DNA of 64,000 bases from Comamonadaceae bacterium (GCA_009996515.1 JAACZV010000012.1:56289-120288), one strand, 5' to 3'. Counted from the first letter of the stretch, positions 9,364-20,511 are shown. The notes: generated by a model not told the origin, from the sequence alone. Translations and numbers: made by a program.

Positions 9364-11132
9364 TGACGGCAAAGATTTCGACCCGCAAGTTCGACGTGGT
9401 CATCGTCGGGGCCGGTGGCTCCGGCATGCGGGCCTCGCTGCAGCTGTCGCTGGCCGGCCTGAACGTGGCCGTGCTGTCCAAGGTCTTCCCGACCCGCTCG
9501 CACACGGTGGCCGCCCAGGGCGGCATCGGCGCGTCGCTGGGCAACATGTCCGAGGACAACTGGCACTACCACTTCTACGACACCATCAAGGGGTCGGACT
9601 GGCTGGGTGACCAGGACGCCATCGAGTTCATGTGCCGCGAGGCGCCCAAGGTCGTCTACGAGCTGGAGCACTTCGGCATGCCGTTCGACCGCAATGCGGA
9701 CGGCACCATCTACCAGCGCCCCTTCGGCGGCCATACCGCCAACTATGGCGAGAAGCCGGTGCAGCGCGCCTGCGCCGCGGCCGACCGCACGGGCCATGCG
9801 CTGCTGCACACGCTCTACCAGCAGAACGTCCGCGCGCGCACCAACTTCTTCGTCGAGTGGATGGCGCTGGACATCATCCGCGACGCCGAAGGCGATGCCG
9901 TCGGCGTGACGGCGCTGGAGATGGAGACCGGCGAGGTCCACATCCTGCAGGCCAAGACCGTGCTGCTGGCCACCGGCGGCGCCGGCCGCATCTTCGCGGC
10001 CTCCACCAACGCCTTCATCAACACCGGTGACGGCCTGGGCATGGCGGCGCGCGCCGGCATCCCGCTGGAAGACATGGAGTTCTGGCAGTTCCACCCCACC
10101 GGCGTGGCCGGCGCGGGCGTGCTGCTGACCGAGGGCTGCCGCGGCGAGGGCGCGATCCTGCGCAACAGCAACGGCGAGCGCTTCATGGAGCGCTATGCCC
10201 CCACGCTGAAGGACCTGGCGCCGCGCGACTTCGTGTCGCGTTCCATGGACCAGGAGATCAAGGAAGGTCGCGGCTGCGGTCCCAACAAGGACTATGTGCT
10301 GCTGGACATGACCCACCTGGGTGCCGACACCATCGCCAAGCGCCTGCCCTCGGTGCTGGAGATCGGCCACAACTTCGCCAACGTCGACATCACGAAGGAG
10401 CCCATCCCCGTGGTGCCCACCATCCACTACCAGATGGGTGGCATTCCGACGAATGTGCACGGCCAGGTCGTCATCCCCAAGAACGGCAAGCACAACGACG
10501 TCATCAACGGCCTCTACGCCGTGGGCGAGTGCTCCTGCGTGTCGGTGCACGGCGCCAACCGCCTGGGCACCAACTCGCTGCTGGACCTGATCGTGTTCGG
10601 CCGCGCCGCGGGCAACCACATCGTCGACTTCAACCTCAAGACCAAGGCGCACAAGGACTTGCCCAAGGATGCTGCGGACAAGACCCTGGCCCGCCTGGCG
10701 CGCCTGGAGTCGTCCACCAGCGGCGAGTATGCGCAGAACGTCGCCAACGACATCCGCGCGACCATGCAGAAGCATGCCGGCGTGTTCCGCACGCAGGCCT
10801 CGATGGACGAGGGCGTCACCAAGATCAAGGAAATCGCCCAGCGTGTTGGCGGCATCGGCCTGAAGGACAAGTCCAAGGTCTTCAACACCGAGCGCGTCGA
10901 GGCGCTGGAAGTCGAGAACCTCATCGAGGCCGCGCAGGCGACGATGGTCTCGGCCGCCGCCCGCCCCGAGAGCCGTGGCGCCCATGCGCACAACGACTAC
11001 CCGAACCGTGACGACGCGAACTGGATGAAGCACACGCTGTGGTACTCCGAAGGCAACCGCCTGGACTACAAGCCTGTGAACCTCCAGCCCCTGACCGTTG
11101 AATCTGTGCCGCCGAAGGTTCGGACGTTCTGA
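9363..11132 (+). CDS. sdhA: Succinate dehydrogenase flavoprotein subunit
   Basis: Catalytic subunit oxidising succinate to fumarate on the cytoplasmic face of complex II. It has 589 residues. The FAD Rossmann motif VVIVGAGGSGMRA is at residues 12-24, and the flavin-linking histidine is H47 in RSHTVAAQGG. The substrate/capping domain contains HPTGVAGAGVLLTEGCRGEG, and the C-terminal helical domain follows. It starts at ATG 9363, one base into the sdhD stop. Maturation is expected to need the SdhE encoded downstream. Confidence 0.98.
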   Translation: MTAKISTRKFDVVIVGAGGSGMRASLQLSLAGLNVAVLSKVFPTRSHTVAAQGGIGASLGNMSEDNWHYHFYDTIKGSDWLGDQDAIEFMCREAPKVVYELEHFGMPFDRNADGTIYQRPFGGHTANYGEKPVQRACAAADRTGHALLHTLYQQNVRARTNFFVEWMALDIIRDAEGDAVGVTALEMETGEVHILQAKTVLLATGGAGRIFAASTNAFINTGDGLGMAARAGIPLEDMEFWQFHPTGVAGAGVLLTEGCRGEGAILRNSNGERFMERYAPTLKDLAPRDFVSRSMDQEIKEGRGCGPNKDYVLLDMTHLGADTIAKRLPSVLEIGHNFANVDITKEPIPVVPTIHYQMGGIPTNVHGQVVIPKNGKHNDVINGLYAVGECSCVSVHGANRLGTNSLLDLIVFGRAAGNHIVDFNLKTKAHKDLPKDAADKTLARLARLESSTSGEYAQNVANDIRATMQKHAGVFRTQASMDEGVTKIKEIAQRVGGIGLKDKSKVFNTERVEALEVENLIEAAQATMVSAAARPESRGAHAHNDYPNRDDANWMKHTLWYSEGNRLDYKPVNLQPLTVESVPPKVRTF

Positions 11133-11201
11133 GGACTTTGCGGGACAGGCCGCCCGAGCCAAGCGAGCCGCTCTGTCCCCAACCGATTAGGAAACTGATT
11201 C

Positions 11202-11903
11202 ATGAAGCGCACCTTCCAGATCTACCGCTACGACCCCGACAAGGACGCCAAGCCCTACATGCAGACCCTCGAGGTCGAGCTGGACGGGCATGAGCGCATG
11301 CTGCTCGACGCCCTGGTCAAGCTCAAGGCCGTGGACCCCAGCCTGTCCTTCCGCCGCAGCTGCCGCGAAGGCGTCTGCGGCTCGGACGCGATGAACATCA
11401 ACGGCAAGAACGGCCTGGCCTGCCTGACGAACATGCGCACGCTGCCGGGCACCATCGTGCTCAAGCCGCTGCCGGGCCTGCCCGTCGTGCGCGACCTCAT
11501 CGTCGACATGACGCAGTTCTTCAAGCAGTACCACTCGATCAAGCCCTACCTCGTCAACGACAACCCGCCGCCCGAGAAGGAGCGTCTGCAGTCGCCCGTC
11601 GAGCGCGAGGAGCTGGACGGCCTGTACGAGTGCATCCTGTGCGCGAGCTGCTCGACGAGCTGCCCCAGCTTCTGGTGGAACCCCGACAAGTTCGTCGGCC
11701 CGGCCGGCCTGCTGCAGGCCTACCGCTTCATCGCCGACAGCCGCGACGAGGCGACCAACGAGCGCCTGGACAACCTCGAGGATCCGTACCGCCTGTTCCG
11801 CTGCCACACCATCATGAACTGCGTGGACGTCTGCCCCAAGGGCCTGAACCCCACGAAGGCGATTGGCAAGATCAAGGAACTGATGGTCCGCCGCGCGGTC
11901 TGA
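11202..11903 (+). CDS. sdhB: Succinate dehydrogenase iron-sulfur subunit
   Basis: Electron-transfer subunit of complex II, 233 residues. The [2Fe-2S] site is [25 protein letters not shown] around residues 55-78. The [4Fe-4S] and [3Fe-4S] sites are in [12 protein letters not shown] (about 145-157) and [17 protein letters not shown] (about 200-218). It lies 69 bases after sdhA and two bases before sdhE. Confidence 0.97.
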   Translation: MKRTFQIYRYDPDKDAKPYMQTLEVELDGHERMLLDALVKLKAVDPSLSFRRSCREGVCGSDAMNINGKNGLACLTNMRTLPGTIVLKPLPGLPVVRDLIVDMTQFFKQYHSIKPYLVNDNPPPEKERLQSPVEREELDGLYECILCASCSTSCPSFWWNPDKFVGPAGLLQAYRFIADSRDEATNERLDNLEDPYRLFRCHTIMNCVDVCPKGLNPTKAIGKIKELMVRRAV

Positions 11904-11905
11904 CG

Positions 11906-12184
11906 ATGGAGAGCGACGTGTCCACGGGCCTGATCGACGAGCGCGCGCTGTCCAAGCTGCGCTGGCGCTGCCGTCGCGGGCTGCTGGAGAACGACCTCTT
12001 CATCGAACGATTCTTTACGCGCCATGCCGGCACGGGCATCAGCGTCACGCAAGCCGAAGGCCTGACGATGCTGATGGACCTGGCCGACAACGACTTGCTC
12101 GACCTGCTGCTGCGCCGCAAAGAGCCCAGCGGCGAGGTCGACACCGCCGCGGTGCGCGAGGTTCTCGCCGATCTGCGCACCTGA
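11906..12184 (+). CDS. sdhE: FAD assembly factor SdhE
   Basis: Small cytoplasmic protein (92 residues) that promotes covalent FAD attachment to SdhA. It carries the diagnostic RGxxE motif as RRGLLEND near residue 24, plus a helical acidic C-terminal part ([15 protein letters not shown]). It begins 2 bases after the sdhB stop and precedes gltA by 28 bases, so it is almost certainly in the sdh transcript. Confidence 0.93.
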   Translation: MESDVSTGLIDERALSKLRWRCRRGLLENDLFIERFFTRHAGTGISVTQAEGLTMLMDLADNDLLDLLLRRKEPSGEVDTAAVREVLADLRT

Positions 12185-12212
12185 TGCTTCCCAAGAACCA
12201 AAGGACCGAACC

Positions 12213-13523
12213 ATGACCCCGTCCGATGTCAAAGCCACCCTGTCGTTCTCCGACGGCAGCCCTTCCATGGACCTGCCCCTGTACAAGGGCAGCATCGGTC
12301 CGGATGTCATCGACATCCGCAAGCTGTACGGCCAGACCGGCAAGTTCACCTACGACCCGGGCTTCCTGTCGACGGCGTCGTGCAACTCCACCATCACCTA
12401 CATCGATGGCGACAAGGGCGAGCTGCTGTACCGCGGCTACCCCATCGAGCAGCTCGCGGTGAACTGCGACTACCTCGAGACCTGCTACCTGCTGCTGTAC
12501 GGAGAGCTGCCCAATCCGCAGCAGAAGGCCAATTTCGAAGACCGTGTGATGCACCACACCATGGTCAACGAGCAGATGCAGTTCTTCCTGCGCGGTTTCC
12601 GCCGTGACGCCCACCCGATGGCCGTCATGACGGGCCTGGTGGGCGCGCTGTCGGCCTTCTATCACGACAGCACCGACATCAATAACCCCGAGCACCGCGA
12701 GATCGCGGCGATCCGCCTGATCGCCAAGATGCCCACGCTGGTGGCCATGGCCTACAAGTACACCATCGGCCAGCCCTACATCTACCCGAAGAACGACCTC
12801 TCGTACGCCGGCAACTTCATGCGCATGATGTTCGCCACGCCCTGCGAGGAGTACAAGCCCAACGACGTGCTGGTGCGCGCGATGGACCGCATCTTCACGC
12901 TGCACGCCGACCACGAGCAGAACGCCTCCACGTCGACCGTGCGCCTGTGCGGCTCGTCGGGCACCAACCCGTTCGCGGCCATCGCGGCCGGCGTGGCCTG
13001 CCTGTGGGGCCCCGCTCACGGTGGCGCCAACGAGGCCTGCCTGAACATGCTGGGCGACATCCAGAAGGCCGGTGGCGTGGCCCGCATCGGCGACTTCATC
13101 AGCAAGGTCAAGGACAAGAACTCCGGCGTCAAGCTGATGGGCTTCGGTCACCGGGTCTACAAGAACTACGACCCGCGCGCCAAGCTGATGCGCGAGACCT
13201 GCCACGAGGTGCTCAACGAGCTGGGCCTGCAGAACGACCCGCTGTTCGAGCTGGCCATGAAGCTGGAGAAGATCGCGCTGGAAGACGAGTACTTCGTCGC
13301 CCGCAAGCTCTACCCGAACGTCGACTTCTACTCGGGCATCGTGCAGCGCGCCATCGGCATCCCCGTGCCGCTGTTCACGGCCATCTTCGCGCTGGCCCGC
13401 ACGGTGGGCTGGATCGCCCAGCTCAATGAGATGATCGGCGACCCCGAGTACAAGATCGGCCGCCCGCGCCAGCTCTTCGTCGGCGCCACCCAGCGCGACG
13501 TGAAGCCCATCGCCCAACGTTGA
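12213..13523 (+). CDS. gltA: Citrate synthase (type II)
   Basis: Condenses acetyl-CoA with oxaloacetate, the entry step of the TCA cycle. The 436-residue length and the N-terminal beta domain ([25 protein letters not shown]) mark the hexameric, NADH-sensitive Gram-negative type. Active-site residues are visible in [26 protein letters not shown] and [14 protein letters not shown]. It ends the sdh-gltA unit and is followed at once by a strong terminator. Confidence 0.97.
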   Translation: MTPSDVKATLSFSDGSPSMDLPLYKGSIGPDVIDIRKLYGQTGKFTYDPGFLSTASCNSTITYIDGDKGELLYRGYPIEQLAVNCDYLETCYLLLYGELPNPQQKANFEDRVMHHTMVNEQMQFFLRGFRRDAHPMAVMTGLVGALSAFYHDSTDINNPEHREIAAIRLIAKMPTLVAMAYKYTIGQPYIYPKNDLSYAGNFMRMMFATPCEEYKPNDVLVRAMDRIFTLHADHEQNASTSTVRLCGSSGTNPFAAIAAGVACLWGPAHGGANEACLNMLGDIQKAGGVARIGDFISKVKDKNSGVKLMGFGHRVYKNYDPRAKLMRETCHEVLNELGLQNDPLFELAMKLEKIALEDEYFVARKLYPNVDFYSGIVQRAIGIPVPLFTAIFALARTVGWIAQLNEMIGDPEYKIGRPRQLFVGATQRDVKPIAQR

Positions 13524-13553
13524 TGGCCGGCTGATCGCCTCTCGCCTCACGCG

Positions 13554-13580
13554 AACCCCTCGGGACTCCCGAGGGGTTTT
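13554..13580 (+). terminator. Intrinsic terminator after gltA
   Basis: The stem AACCCCTCGG/CCGAGGGGTT with a 5-base loop is followed by TTTTT. It closes the sdh-gltA transcript 16 bases before the ribokinase start, so rbsK probably depends on readthrough or on another promoter. Confidence 0.9.
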
Positions 13581-13595
13581 TCATTTGGAGCCTTG

Positions 13596-14516
13596 ATGAC
13601 CGTTCCCGAGATCCTCGTGCTAGGCAGCGTCAACCGCGACCTCATCGTGCATGCGCCGCGCCTGCCGCTGCCGGGCGAGACGCTGCGCGGCCAGCGCTTC
13701 GGCTCCTGCCTGGGCGGCAAGGGCGCGAACCAGGCCGTGGCCGCGGCGCGCCTGGGCGCGCGCGTCGCGCTGGCCGCGCGCGTGGGCCTGCTGGAGAACG
13801 GCGCGGCCATGGTCCAGCAGCTGAAGGCGGAGGGCGTCGACACGCGCGCCATCGCCCAGCCGGCCGACGAGGTGCCCGGCGTGGCGCTGATCGTCGTCGG
13901 CGCCGAGGACGCGGAGAACCAGATCGTCACCGTGGCCGGCTCCAACGGCACGCTGCCGCTGGAGCAGGTCGAGGCTCTGGAGCTGGCCGGCCTGCGCTGG
14001 CTGGTGGCGCAGCAGGAATTGCCGCTGCCCAGCGTGGCCCGCGCCTTCGAGCGCGCCCATGCGGCCGGCGTGAGGACCTTGCTGAACGCGGCACCCTTCC
14101 GGCCTGGCTGCGAAGCCTTGCTGCCGCATGTGGACCTGCTGGTCGTCAACGCGCTGGAGGCCCAGGCCCTGGTGACGACGCTGGGCGGCGGCGCGGCCCA
14201 CCCCGAGGCGCTGGCCCAGGCCTTGCTCGCCAAGGGGCCGGCGGCCGTCCTCGTGTCGCTGGGCGCCGAAGGCCTGTGCTGGGTCGATGGCCAGGGCACG
14301 CGCCGCGTGCCCGCCCGGGCCGTCAAGGCCGTCGATACCGTTGGCGCCGGCGACACCCTGGTCGGCGCCCTCGTCACCGCACTGGCCGAAGGCCAGCCCA
14401 TAGACCACGCGCTGGCCTTCGCCCAGGCCGCGGCGGCGCTGGCCGTCTCCCGCGCCGGCGTGCAGGATGCGATGCCGCGCCGTACCGAAGTCGAGCAACT
14501 GCTCAACCCGAACTGA
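13596..14516 (+). CDS. rbsK: Ribokinase (PfkB family)
   Basis: ATP-dependent sugar kinase, most likely converting D-ribose to ribose 5-phosphate. The 306-residue protein has the first PfkB signature GGKGANQAVAAARLG near residue 41 and the second, DTVGAGDT, with the catalytic Asp near residue 251. ATG 13596 is chosen over TTG 13593 because GGAG lies 5 bases upstream of it. The next gene, a nucleoside-type deaminase, starts 19 bases downstream, which hints at salvage of ribose from nucleosides. Related sugars as substrate cannot be excluded. Confidence 0.87.
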   Translation: MTVPEILVLGSVNRDLIVHAPRLPLPGETLRGQRFGSCLGGKGANQAVAAARLGARVALAARVGLLENGAAMVQQLKAEGVDTRAIAQPADEVPGVALIVVGAEDAENQIVTVAGSNGTLPLEQVEALELAGLRWLVAQQELPLPSVARAFERAHAAGVRTLLNAAPFRPGCEALLPHVDLLVVNALEAQALVTTLGGGAAHPEALAQALLAKGPAAVLVSLGAEGLCWVDGQGTRRVPARAVKAVDTVGAGDTLVGALVTALAEGQPIDHALAFAQAAAALAVSRAGVQDAMPRRTEVEQLLNPN

Positions 14517-14535
14517 ATCCCACAAGGAGAACAAG

Positions 14536-15846
14536 ATGTCCCAGACCCTGCTGCTGCCCCGCTGGATCCTGACCATGAAGGCCGGTGAAGACACGCTGGA
14601 GCACCATGCGCTGCTGATCGACGGCGAGCGCATTGCCGCCATCGGCCCGCGCGAGACGCTGCTGGCCCAGTATCCGCAGGCCCAGCGCGTGGAGCTGCCC
14701 GAGCAGATCCTCATCCCCGGCCTCATCAACGGCCACGCGCACTCGGCCATGACGCTGCTGCGCGGCGTTGCCGACGACGTGCCGCTGATGGACTGGCTGC
14801 AGAACCACATCTGGCCGCTGGAGAAGCAGTGGGTCAGCGAGGCCTGGACCTATCTGGGCTCCAAGCTGGCCGCGGCCGAAGGCCTGCGCAGCGGCACGAC
14901 CTACATCAACGACATGTACTTCTTCCCGACCGCGATGGCCCGCGCGGCCGTGGACACGGGGGTGCGCGCCGCCGTGTCGATGAACGTCATCGACTTCCCC
15001 ACCGGCTATGCCTCGGGCCCGGACGACTACATCGCCAAGGGCGTGGCCGCCTACGAGCAGTACAAGGGCGAGAAGCTGCTGGACTGGACCAGTGCGCCGC
15101 ACGCGCCCTACACGGTGTCGGATGAGACCTTCATCAAGCTGCGCGACCTGGCCGAGAAGCTGGACATCCAGATGCACTGCCACATCCACGAGACGGCGGG
15201 CGAGGTGGCCGACGGCCTCAAGGCCCACGGCGTGCGCCCCATCGCGCGGCTGGACAAGCTGGGCCTGTTCAACGAGCGCATGATCGCCGTGCACATGGTC
15301 CACCTCGACGAGACCGAGATCGAGCTGATGGCGAAGAAGGGTGTGCATCTGGTGCACAACCCCAACTCCAACCTCAAGCTGGCCTCGGGCGTCATGCCGT
15401 TGAAGGCGCTGGAAGCGGCGGGCGTCAACACCATCCTGGGCACCGACGGCGCGGCCTCCAACAACCGCCTGGACATGTTCGGCGAGATCCGCTCGGCGGC
15501 GCTGCTGGCCAAGGGCATCACGGGCGACCCGACGGTGGCCTCGGCCCGCACCGCGCTGGAGATGGCCACCATCCGCGCCGCCAAGGCCATGGGCCGGGCC
15601 GACGACCTGGGCTCGCTGGAAGTGGGCAAGCTGGCCGACGTGGTGGCCGTGTCGCTGGACAGCCTGGAGTGCCAGCCGGTCTACAACGCCGCCGCTCAGC
15701 TGGTCTACGTGGCCGGCCGCGAACAGGTCAGCAACGTCTGGGTGGGTGGCCGCCAGCTGCTGCGCGAGCGCCAGCCCACCACCATCGACGTGCCGGCGCT
15801 GCTGGCCGAGGTGCGTGAGGTCGTCGGCCGCATGCAGGCCGGCTGA
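14536..15846 (+). CDS. mtaD: Amidohydrolase, TRZ/ATZ type (5'-methylthioadenosine/S-adenosylhomocysteine deaminase-like)
   Basis: Metal-dependent deaminase of the amidohydrolase superfamily, 436 residues. Zinc ligands appear in order: GHAHSAM (HxH) near residue 66, HCHIHETAGE, HMVHLDE, and the late aspartate in LGTDGAASNNRLDMF. This pattern is shared by MTA/SAH deaminases and the triazine hydrolases TrzA/AtzB. In a non-degrader with a neighbouring ribokinase, the purine-nucleoside role is more likely. The start at 14536 follows AAGGAGAACAAG. It is probably in one unit with rbsK. Confidence 0.85.
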   Translation: MSQTLLLPRWILTMKAGEDTLEHHALLIDGERIAAIGPRETLLAQYPQAQRVELPEQILIPGLINGHAHSAMTLLRGVADDVPLMDWLQNHIWPLEKQWVSEAWTYLGSKLAAAEGLRSGTTYINDMYFFPTAMARAAVDTGVRAAVSMNVIDFPTGYASGPDDYIAKGVAAYEQYKGEKLLDWTSAPHAPYTVSDETFIKLRDLAEKLDIQMHCHIHETAGEVADGLKAHGVRPIARLDKLGLFNERMIAVHMVHLDETEIELMAKKGVHLVHNPNSNLKLASGVMPLKALEAAGVNTILGTDGAASNNRLDMFGEIRSAALLAKGITGDPTVASARTALEMATIRAAKAMGRADDLGSLEVGKLADVVAVSLDSLECQPVYNAAAQLVYVAGREQVSNVWVGGRQLLRERQPTTIDVPALLAEVREVVGRMQAG

Positions 15847-15864
15847 CGGCGGCCGCGGGCCGGC

Positions 15865-16386
15865 CTAGGCTCGGCCCAGCCAGTGGCAGACCCGGGTCTC
15901 CAGCTCGCGCAGCGGCAGCCGCGCGTCCAGGTGCAGCACGCCGGGTTCGTCCCGCGGCGGCTCCAGCGTCTGGAACTGGCTGTCGACCAGGCTGGCGGCA
16001 AAGAAATGCGACGAGCGAGCCGCCACCCGTCGCCGCGCCTCGGCGCGGTCGAGGTCGAGGAAGGCGAAGCGCAGGCCGGGCGAGGCCGCACGGAGCCGGT
16101 CGCGGTAGCTTCGCTTCAGGGCCGAGCAGGTCAGCAGCAGTCCAGGATGCAGCCGCAGCTGTTCGGCCAGCTGGTCCAGCCAGCCGGCCCGGTCCTGGTC
16201 CGTCAGCGGTTCGCCGCGCGCCATCTTGTGGCGGCTGGCCTCGCTGTGCAGCCCATCTCCCTCCAACCAGTCGCGGCTCAGGCGCGCCGCGACGGCTGCC
16301 GCCAGCGTGGACTTGCCGCAACCGGCAACGCCCATGAACACCACCGATGCGGTGGCGGGCAGGGTGGCGGCTGGGCTGTTCGACAT
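15865..16386 (-). CDS. gntK: Gluconokinase (thermoresistant type)
   Basis: Phosphorylates D-gluconate to 6-phosphogluconate using ATP. The 173-residue length is typical. The P-loop GVAGCGKST lies near residues 19-27, then the substrate segment EGDGLHSEASRHKMARGEPLTDQDR, LTCSALKRSYRD and the lid RVAARSSHFFAASLVDSQFQTLE. ATG 16386 is chosen because the P-loop then sits at the usual distance. It converges on the deaminase gene and is divergent from purL. An extremely long open frame continues upstream through purL on this strand but has no protein character. Confidence 0.92.
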   Translation of the reverse strand: MSNSPAATLPATASVVFMGVAGCGKSTLAAAVAARLSRDWLEGDGLHSEASRHKMARGEPLTDQDRAGWLDQLAEQLRLHPGLLLTCSALKRSYRDRLRAASPGLRFAFLDLDRAEARRRVAARSSHFFAASLVDSQFQTLEPPRDEPGVLHLDARLPLRELETRVCHWLGRA

Positions 16387-16464
16387 CGGAGGGCTGGGAT
16401 GGCGCATCCTAGTGGCGCATGCCGGGCGTCGGCCCCGACTTCTCGCGCCCTCCGGGCGCCTCAG

Positions 16465-16470
16465 TAGAAT
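16465..16470 (+). promoter_or_regulatory. Possible -10 box for purL
   Basis: TAGAAT, followed by CCCG, sits 88 bases before the purL start in the gntK-purL divergent gap. No convincing -35 is visible. Confidence 0.35.
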
Positions 16471-16557
16471 CCCGTGCTTCCGCACGCTGCCCCTTGCCGT
16501 TGGGTGGCTGCCTTCCGAGACCCGCGCGCCCGCCCGCGCCCAGCCTCCCCGGATCCC

Positions 16558-19500
16558 ATGGCCCTGACCCCGCATCTGACCTGTTTCGAGGGCGGCAACG
16601 CTCTTTCCGATTTCCGTGCCCAGGCCTTGCTGGCCAGGCTGCAAGAGGTCAGTGGCCGCATCACCGGCATCAGCGCCCGCGCGGTGCATTGGGTCTGGAC
16701 GCAGGCGCCGCTGGAAGCGGCCGAGCGCGAGCGCTTTGCCGCGCTGCTGGCTTACGGCGAGCCGGCGGCCGCCGGCGCCGAAGGGGATCTGGTCGTCGTG
16801 ACGCCGCGCTTCGGCACGGTCAGCCCCTGGGCCTCCAAGGCCACCGACATCGCCCGCAACTGCGGCCTGGACCTGCGCCGCGTGGAGCGCGTCGTCGAGT
16901 ACCGCATCGCGACCAAGGCCGGGCTTCTGGGCGGCGCCAAGCCGCTGAGCCCCGACGAGCTGAACGCCTGTGCCGCGCTGCTGCATGACCGCATGACCGA
17001 GTCGGCCTGCTTCAGCCGCGAGGACACCCGGCACCTCTTCGACGAGCGCACCGCCGAGCCGCTGGCCCATGTGGACGTGCTGGGGCAGGGCCGCGCCGCG
17101 CTGGAGCAGGCCAACGTCGAGTTCGGCCTGGCGCTGTCGGCCGACGAGATCGACTACCTGGAAACCAACTTCAGGAAGCTGGGGCGCAACCCCAGCGACG
17201 TGGAGCTGATGATGTTCGCCCAGGCCAACAGCGAGCATTGCCGGCACAAGATCTTCAACGCGAGCTTCACGGTGGACGGCGAGGCCCAGCCGCTGTCGCT
17301 GTTCGGCATGATCCGCAACACCGAGAAGCTGAACCCGCAGCACACGGTCATCGCCTACTCGGACAACGCGGCCGTCATGCAAGGCCATGCCATCGAGCGC
17401 TGGATGCCCGCGCCCCAGCCGGGCGCGGCCTATGTGGCCCGCCCCGAGCAGGCCCAGGTGCTGATGAAGGTGGAGACGCACAACCACCCGACGGCCATCT
17501 CGCCGCATCCGGGCGCGTCCACGGGCGCGGGCGGCGAGATCCGCGACGAGGGTGCCACCGGCCGCGGCTCCCGCCCCAAGGCGGGCCTGACGGGCTTCTC
17601 GGTGTCCAACCTGCACCTGCCGGGCCTGGCCGAGCCCTGGGAACAGAACCCGGTCGGCAAGCCGGCGCACATCGCCAGCGCGCTGCAGATCATGATCGAC
17701 GGCCCGCTGGGCGGTGCGGCCTTCAACAACGAGTTCGGCCGGCCGAATCTGGCGGGCTATTTCCGCGTCTTCGAGCAGACCGTGGCCGGCGTGCGCCGCG
17801 GCTACCACAAGCCCATCATGATCGCGGGCGGCCTGGGCACCATACGCTCGGACCTGACGAGGAAGATCGAGTTCCCCGCCGGCACGCTGCTGATCCAGTT
17901 GGGTGGCCCGGGCATGCGCATCGGCATGGGGGGCGGCGCGGCGTCGTCGATGGCGGCGGGCACCAACACGGCCGATCTGGACTTCGACTCCGTGCAGCGC
18001 GGCAACCCCGAGATCGAGCGCCGCGCGCAGGAGGTCATCAACCATTGCTGGGGCCTGGGTGCCGAGAACCCGGTGCTGGCCATCCACGACGTCGGCGCGG
18101 GCGGCATCTCCAACGCCTTCCCCGAGTTGGTCAACGATGCCGGCCGCGGCGCGCGCTTCGACCTGCGCAAGGTGCCGCTGGAGGAGTCGGGCCTGGCGCC
18201 TAAGGAGATCTGGTGCAACGAGAGCCAGGAGCGCTATGTGCTGGCCATCGCGCCCGAGAGCCTGGAACAGTTCAAGGCCTTCTGCGAGCGCGAGCGCTGC
18301 CCCTTCGCCGTCATCGGCGTGGCCACCGAGGAGCGCGAGCTGAAGCTGGTGGATGGCGAGGACTTCCCCATCGACATGCCCATGGACGTGCTGCTGGGCA
18401 AGCCGCCCAAGACCCACCGCGACGTGGCCCGCGTGGCCCGCGACGGCGGCACGCTGGACCTGACCGGCGTCAAGCTGGAGCAGGCCGCCTTCGACGTGCT
18501 GCGCCACCCCACGGTGGCCAGCAAGCGCTTCCTCGTCACCATCGGCGACCGCACCGTGGGCGGCCTGAACCACCGCGACCAGATGGTGGGCCCCTGGCAG
18601 CTGCCGGTGGCCGACTGCGCCGTCACGCTGGCCGACTTCAAGGGCTTTGCCGGCGAGGCCATGAGCATGGGCGAGCGCACGCCGCTGGCGGCTGTCAACG
18701 CGCCCGCCTCGGGCCGCATGGCCGTGGCCGAGGCCATCACCAACCTGCTGGCCGCGCCCATCGAGCTCTCCCGCGTGAAGCTCAGCGCCAACTGGATGGC
18801 CGCCTGCGGCGAGGCCGGTGAAGATGCCGCGCTGTTCGACACCGTGAAGGCCGTCGGCATGGAGCTGTGCCCGGCGCTGGGCATATCGATCCCGGTCGGC
18901 AAGGACTCCCTGTCGATGCGAACGAAGTGGGACGACAAGCAGGTCACCGCGCCGGTGTCGCTGATCGTCAGCGCCTTCGCCAGCATCGCCGACGTGCGCG
19001 GCACGCTGACGCCCGAGTGGCAGCGCGAGGATTCGGCGCTGATCCTGATCGATCTGGGGCAGGGCCGCCACCGCATGGGTGGCTCCATCCTGGCGCAGAC
19101 GCTGAACCAGTTCGGTAACGAGGTGCCGGACCTGGACGAGCCGCAGCTGCTGGTCTCGCTGGTCAATGCCATCAACGAACTGCGTGCCGCCGGCCAGCTG
19201 CTGGCCTATCACGACCGCTCCGACGGCGGCCTGTGGGCGGCGGCCTGCGAGATGGCCTTCGCCGGCCAGACCGGCCTGAGCCTGAACGTGGACATGCTGG
19301 TCACCGAGGGCGACGGCATTGTCGACAGCCGCGCCGACGCGGGCGACTCCAAGAACTGGGCCGCCCAGGTCAGCGGCCGCCGCGAGGAGCTGACGCTGCG
19401 CGCGCTGTTCAGCGAGGAGCTGGGTGCGCTGATCCAGGTGCGCGCGGCCGACCGCGACGCCGTCATGCAGCTGCTGCGTGCGCACGGCCTGTCCAAGCAC

Positions 19501-20511
19501 TCGCATGTGGTCGCCAAGCCGAACACGACGCGGCAGATGGAAGTCTGGCGCGACGCGAAGAAGGTGTTCGGCGCCGACCTCACCAGCCTGCAGCAGACCT
19601 GGGACGAAGTGAGCTGGCGCATCGCGAAGCTGCGCGACAACCCGGCCTGCGCCGATGCCGAACACGCGGCCGCCGGCCAGGCCGACGACCCCGGCCTGCA
19701 TGTGCACCTGACGTTCACGCCCGAGGCGCCGTTCATCTCCACCGGCGCCAAGCCGAAGGTGGCCATCCTGCGCGAGCAGGGCGTCAACTCCCATGTCGAG
19801 ATGGCCTATGCGATGTCGCTGGGCGGCTTCGACAGCTTCGACGTGCACATGAGCGACCTGCAGTCGGGCGCGGTGAAGCTGGACGGCTTCTCGGCCTTCG
19901 TCGCTTGCGGTGGTTTCAGCTATGGCGACACGCTGGGCGCCGGCGAGGGCTGGGCGCGTTCCATCATGTTCAACCCGGTGCTGACCGAGCAGTTCCGCGC
20001 CTTCTTCGCCCGCCCCGACACGCTGGCCCTGGGCGTCTGCAACGGCTGCCAGATGCTGGCCGCGCTGGCGCCCATCATTCCGGGCGCCGAGGCCTGGCCG
20101 CGCTTCACGCGCAACCAGAGCGAGCAGTACGAGGCCCGCCTGTCGCTGGTGGAGGTGCTGGATTCGCCCAGCGTCTTCTTCAAGGGCATGGCCGGCAGCC
20201 GCCTGCCCATCGCCGTGGCCCACGGCGAGGGCTTTGCGAACTTCGCGCGCCAGGGCGACGCGTCCCGGGTCATCGCGGCCATGCGCTTCGTCGACCACCA
20301 TGGCCAGGCCACCGAGGCCTATCCGTTCAACCCCAACGGCAGCCCGGACGGCCTGACCTCGGTGACGACGGCCGACGGCCGCTTCACGGCGCTGATGCCG
20401 CATCCGGAGCGCGTGTTCCGCAACGTGCAGATGAGCTGGACCTCGGGCGACCGCAGCCAGCACAGCCCCTGGCTGCGCATGTTCCAGAACGCGCGCAAGG
20501 CGCTCGGCTAG
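16558..20511 (+). CDS. purL: Phosphoribosylformylglycinamidine synthase (large, single-chain)
   Basis: Fourth step of purine synthesis: converts FGAR, glutamine and ATP to FGAM. The 1317-residue protein is the fused proteobacterial type. An N-terminal PurS-like domain (1-140) and a linker come first, then two AIRS-like synthase halves (from about 215; HKIFNASF and [10 protein letters not shown] are recognisable). A C-terminal class I glutaminase domain follows (from about 1065) with the nucleophile Cys in LGVCNGCQM and the partner HPE in [13 protein letters not shown] 16558 is taken as start; the frame upstream to 16474 is not conserved-looking. Its stop shares CTAG with the convergent SRPBCC gene. 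Confidence 0.98.
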   Translation: MALTPHLTCFEGGNALSDFRAQALLARLQEVSGRITGISARAVHWVWTQAPLEAAERERFAALLAYGEPAAAGAEGDLVVVTPRFGTVSPWASKATDIARNCGLDLRRVERVVEYRIATKAGLLGGAKPLSPDELNACAALLHDRMTESACFSREDTRHLFDERTAEPLAHVDVLGQGRAALEQANVEFGLALSADEIDYLETNFRKLGRNPSDVELMMFAQANSEHCRHKIFNASFTVDGEAQPLSLFGMIRNTEKLNPQHTVIAYSDNAAVMQGHAIERWMPAPQPGAAYVARPEQAQVLMKVETHNHPTAISPHPGASTGAGGEIRDEGATGRGSRPKAGLTGFSVSNLHLPGLAEPWEQNPVGKPAHIASALQIMIDGPLGGAAFNNEFGRPNLAGYFRVFEQTVAGVRRGYHKPIMIAGGLGTIRSDLTRKIEFPAGTLLIQLGGPGMRIGMGGGAASSMAAGTNTADLDFDSVQRGNPEIERRAQEVINHCWGLGAENPVLAIHDVGAGGISNAFPELVNDAGRGARFDLRKVPLEESGLAPKEIWCNESQERYVLAIAPESLEQFKAFCERERCPFAVIGVATEERELKLVDGEDFPIDMPMDVLLGKPPKTHRDVARVARDGGTLDLTGVKLEQAAFDVLRHPTVASKRFLVTIGDRTVGGLNHRDQMVGPWQLPVADCAVTLADFKGFAGEAMSMGERTPLAAVNAPASGRMAVAEAITNLLAAPIELSRVKLSANWMAACGEAGEDAALFDTVKAVGMELCPALGISIPVGKDSLSMRTKWDDKQVTAPVSLIVSAFASIADVRGTLTPEWQREDSALILIDLGQGRHRMGGSILAQTLNQFGNEVPDLDEPQLLVSLVNAINELRAAGQLLAYHDRSDGGLWAAACEMAFAGQTGLSLNVDMLVTEGDGIVDSRADAGDSKNWAAQVSGRREELTLRALFSEELGALIQVRAADRDAVMQLLRAHGLSKHSHVVAKPNTTRQMEVWRDAKKVFGADLTSLQQTWDEVSWRIAKLRDNPACADAEHAAAGQADDPGLHVHLTFTPEAPFISTGAKPKVAILREQGVNSHVEMAYAMSLGGFDSFDVHMSDLQSGAVKLDGFSAFVACGGFSYGDTLGAGEGWARSIMFNPVLTEQFRAFFARPDTLALGVCNGCQMLAALAPIIPGAEAWPRFTRNQSEQYEARLSLVEVLDSPSVFFKGMAGSRLPIAVAHGEGFANFARQGDASRVIAAMRFVDHHGQATEAYPFNPNGSPDGLTSVTTADGRFTALMPHPERVFRNVQMSWTSGDRSQHSPWLRMFQNARKALG

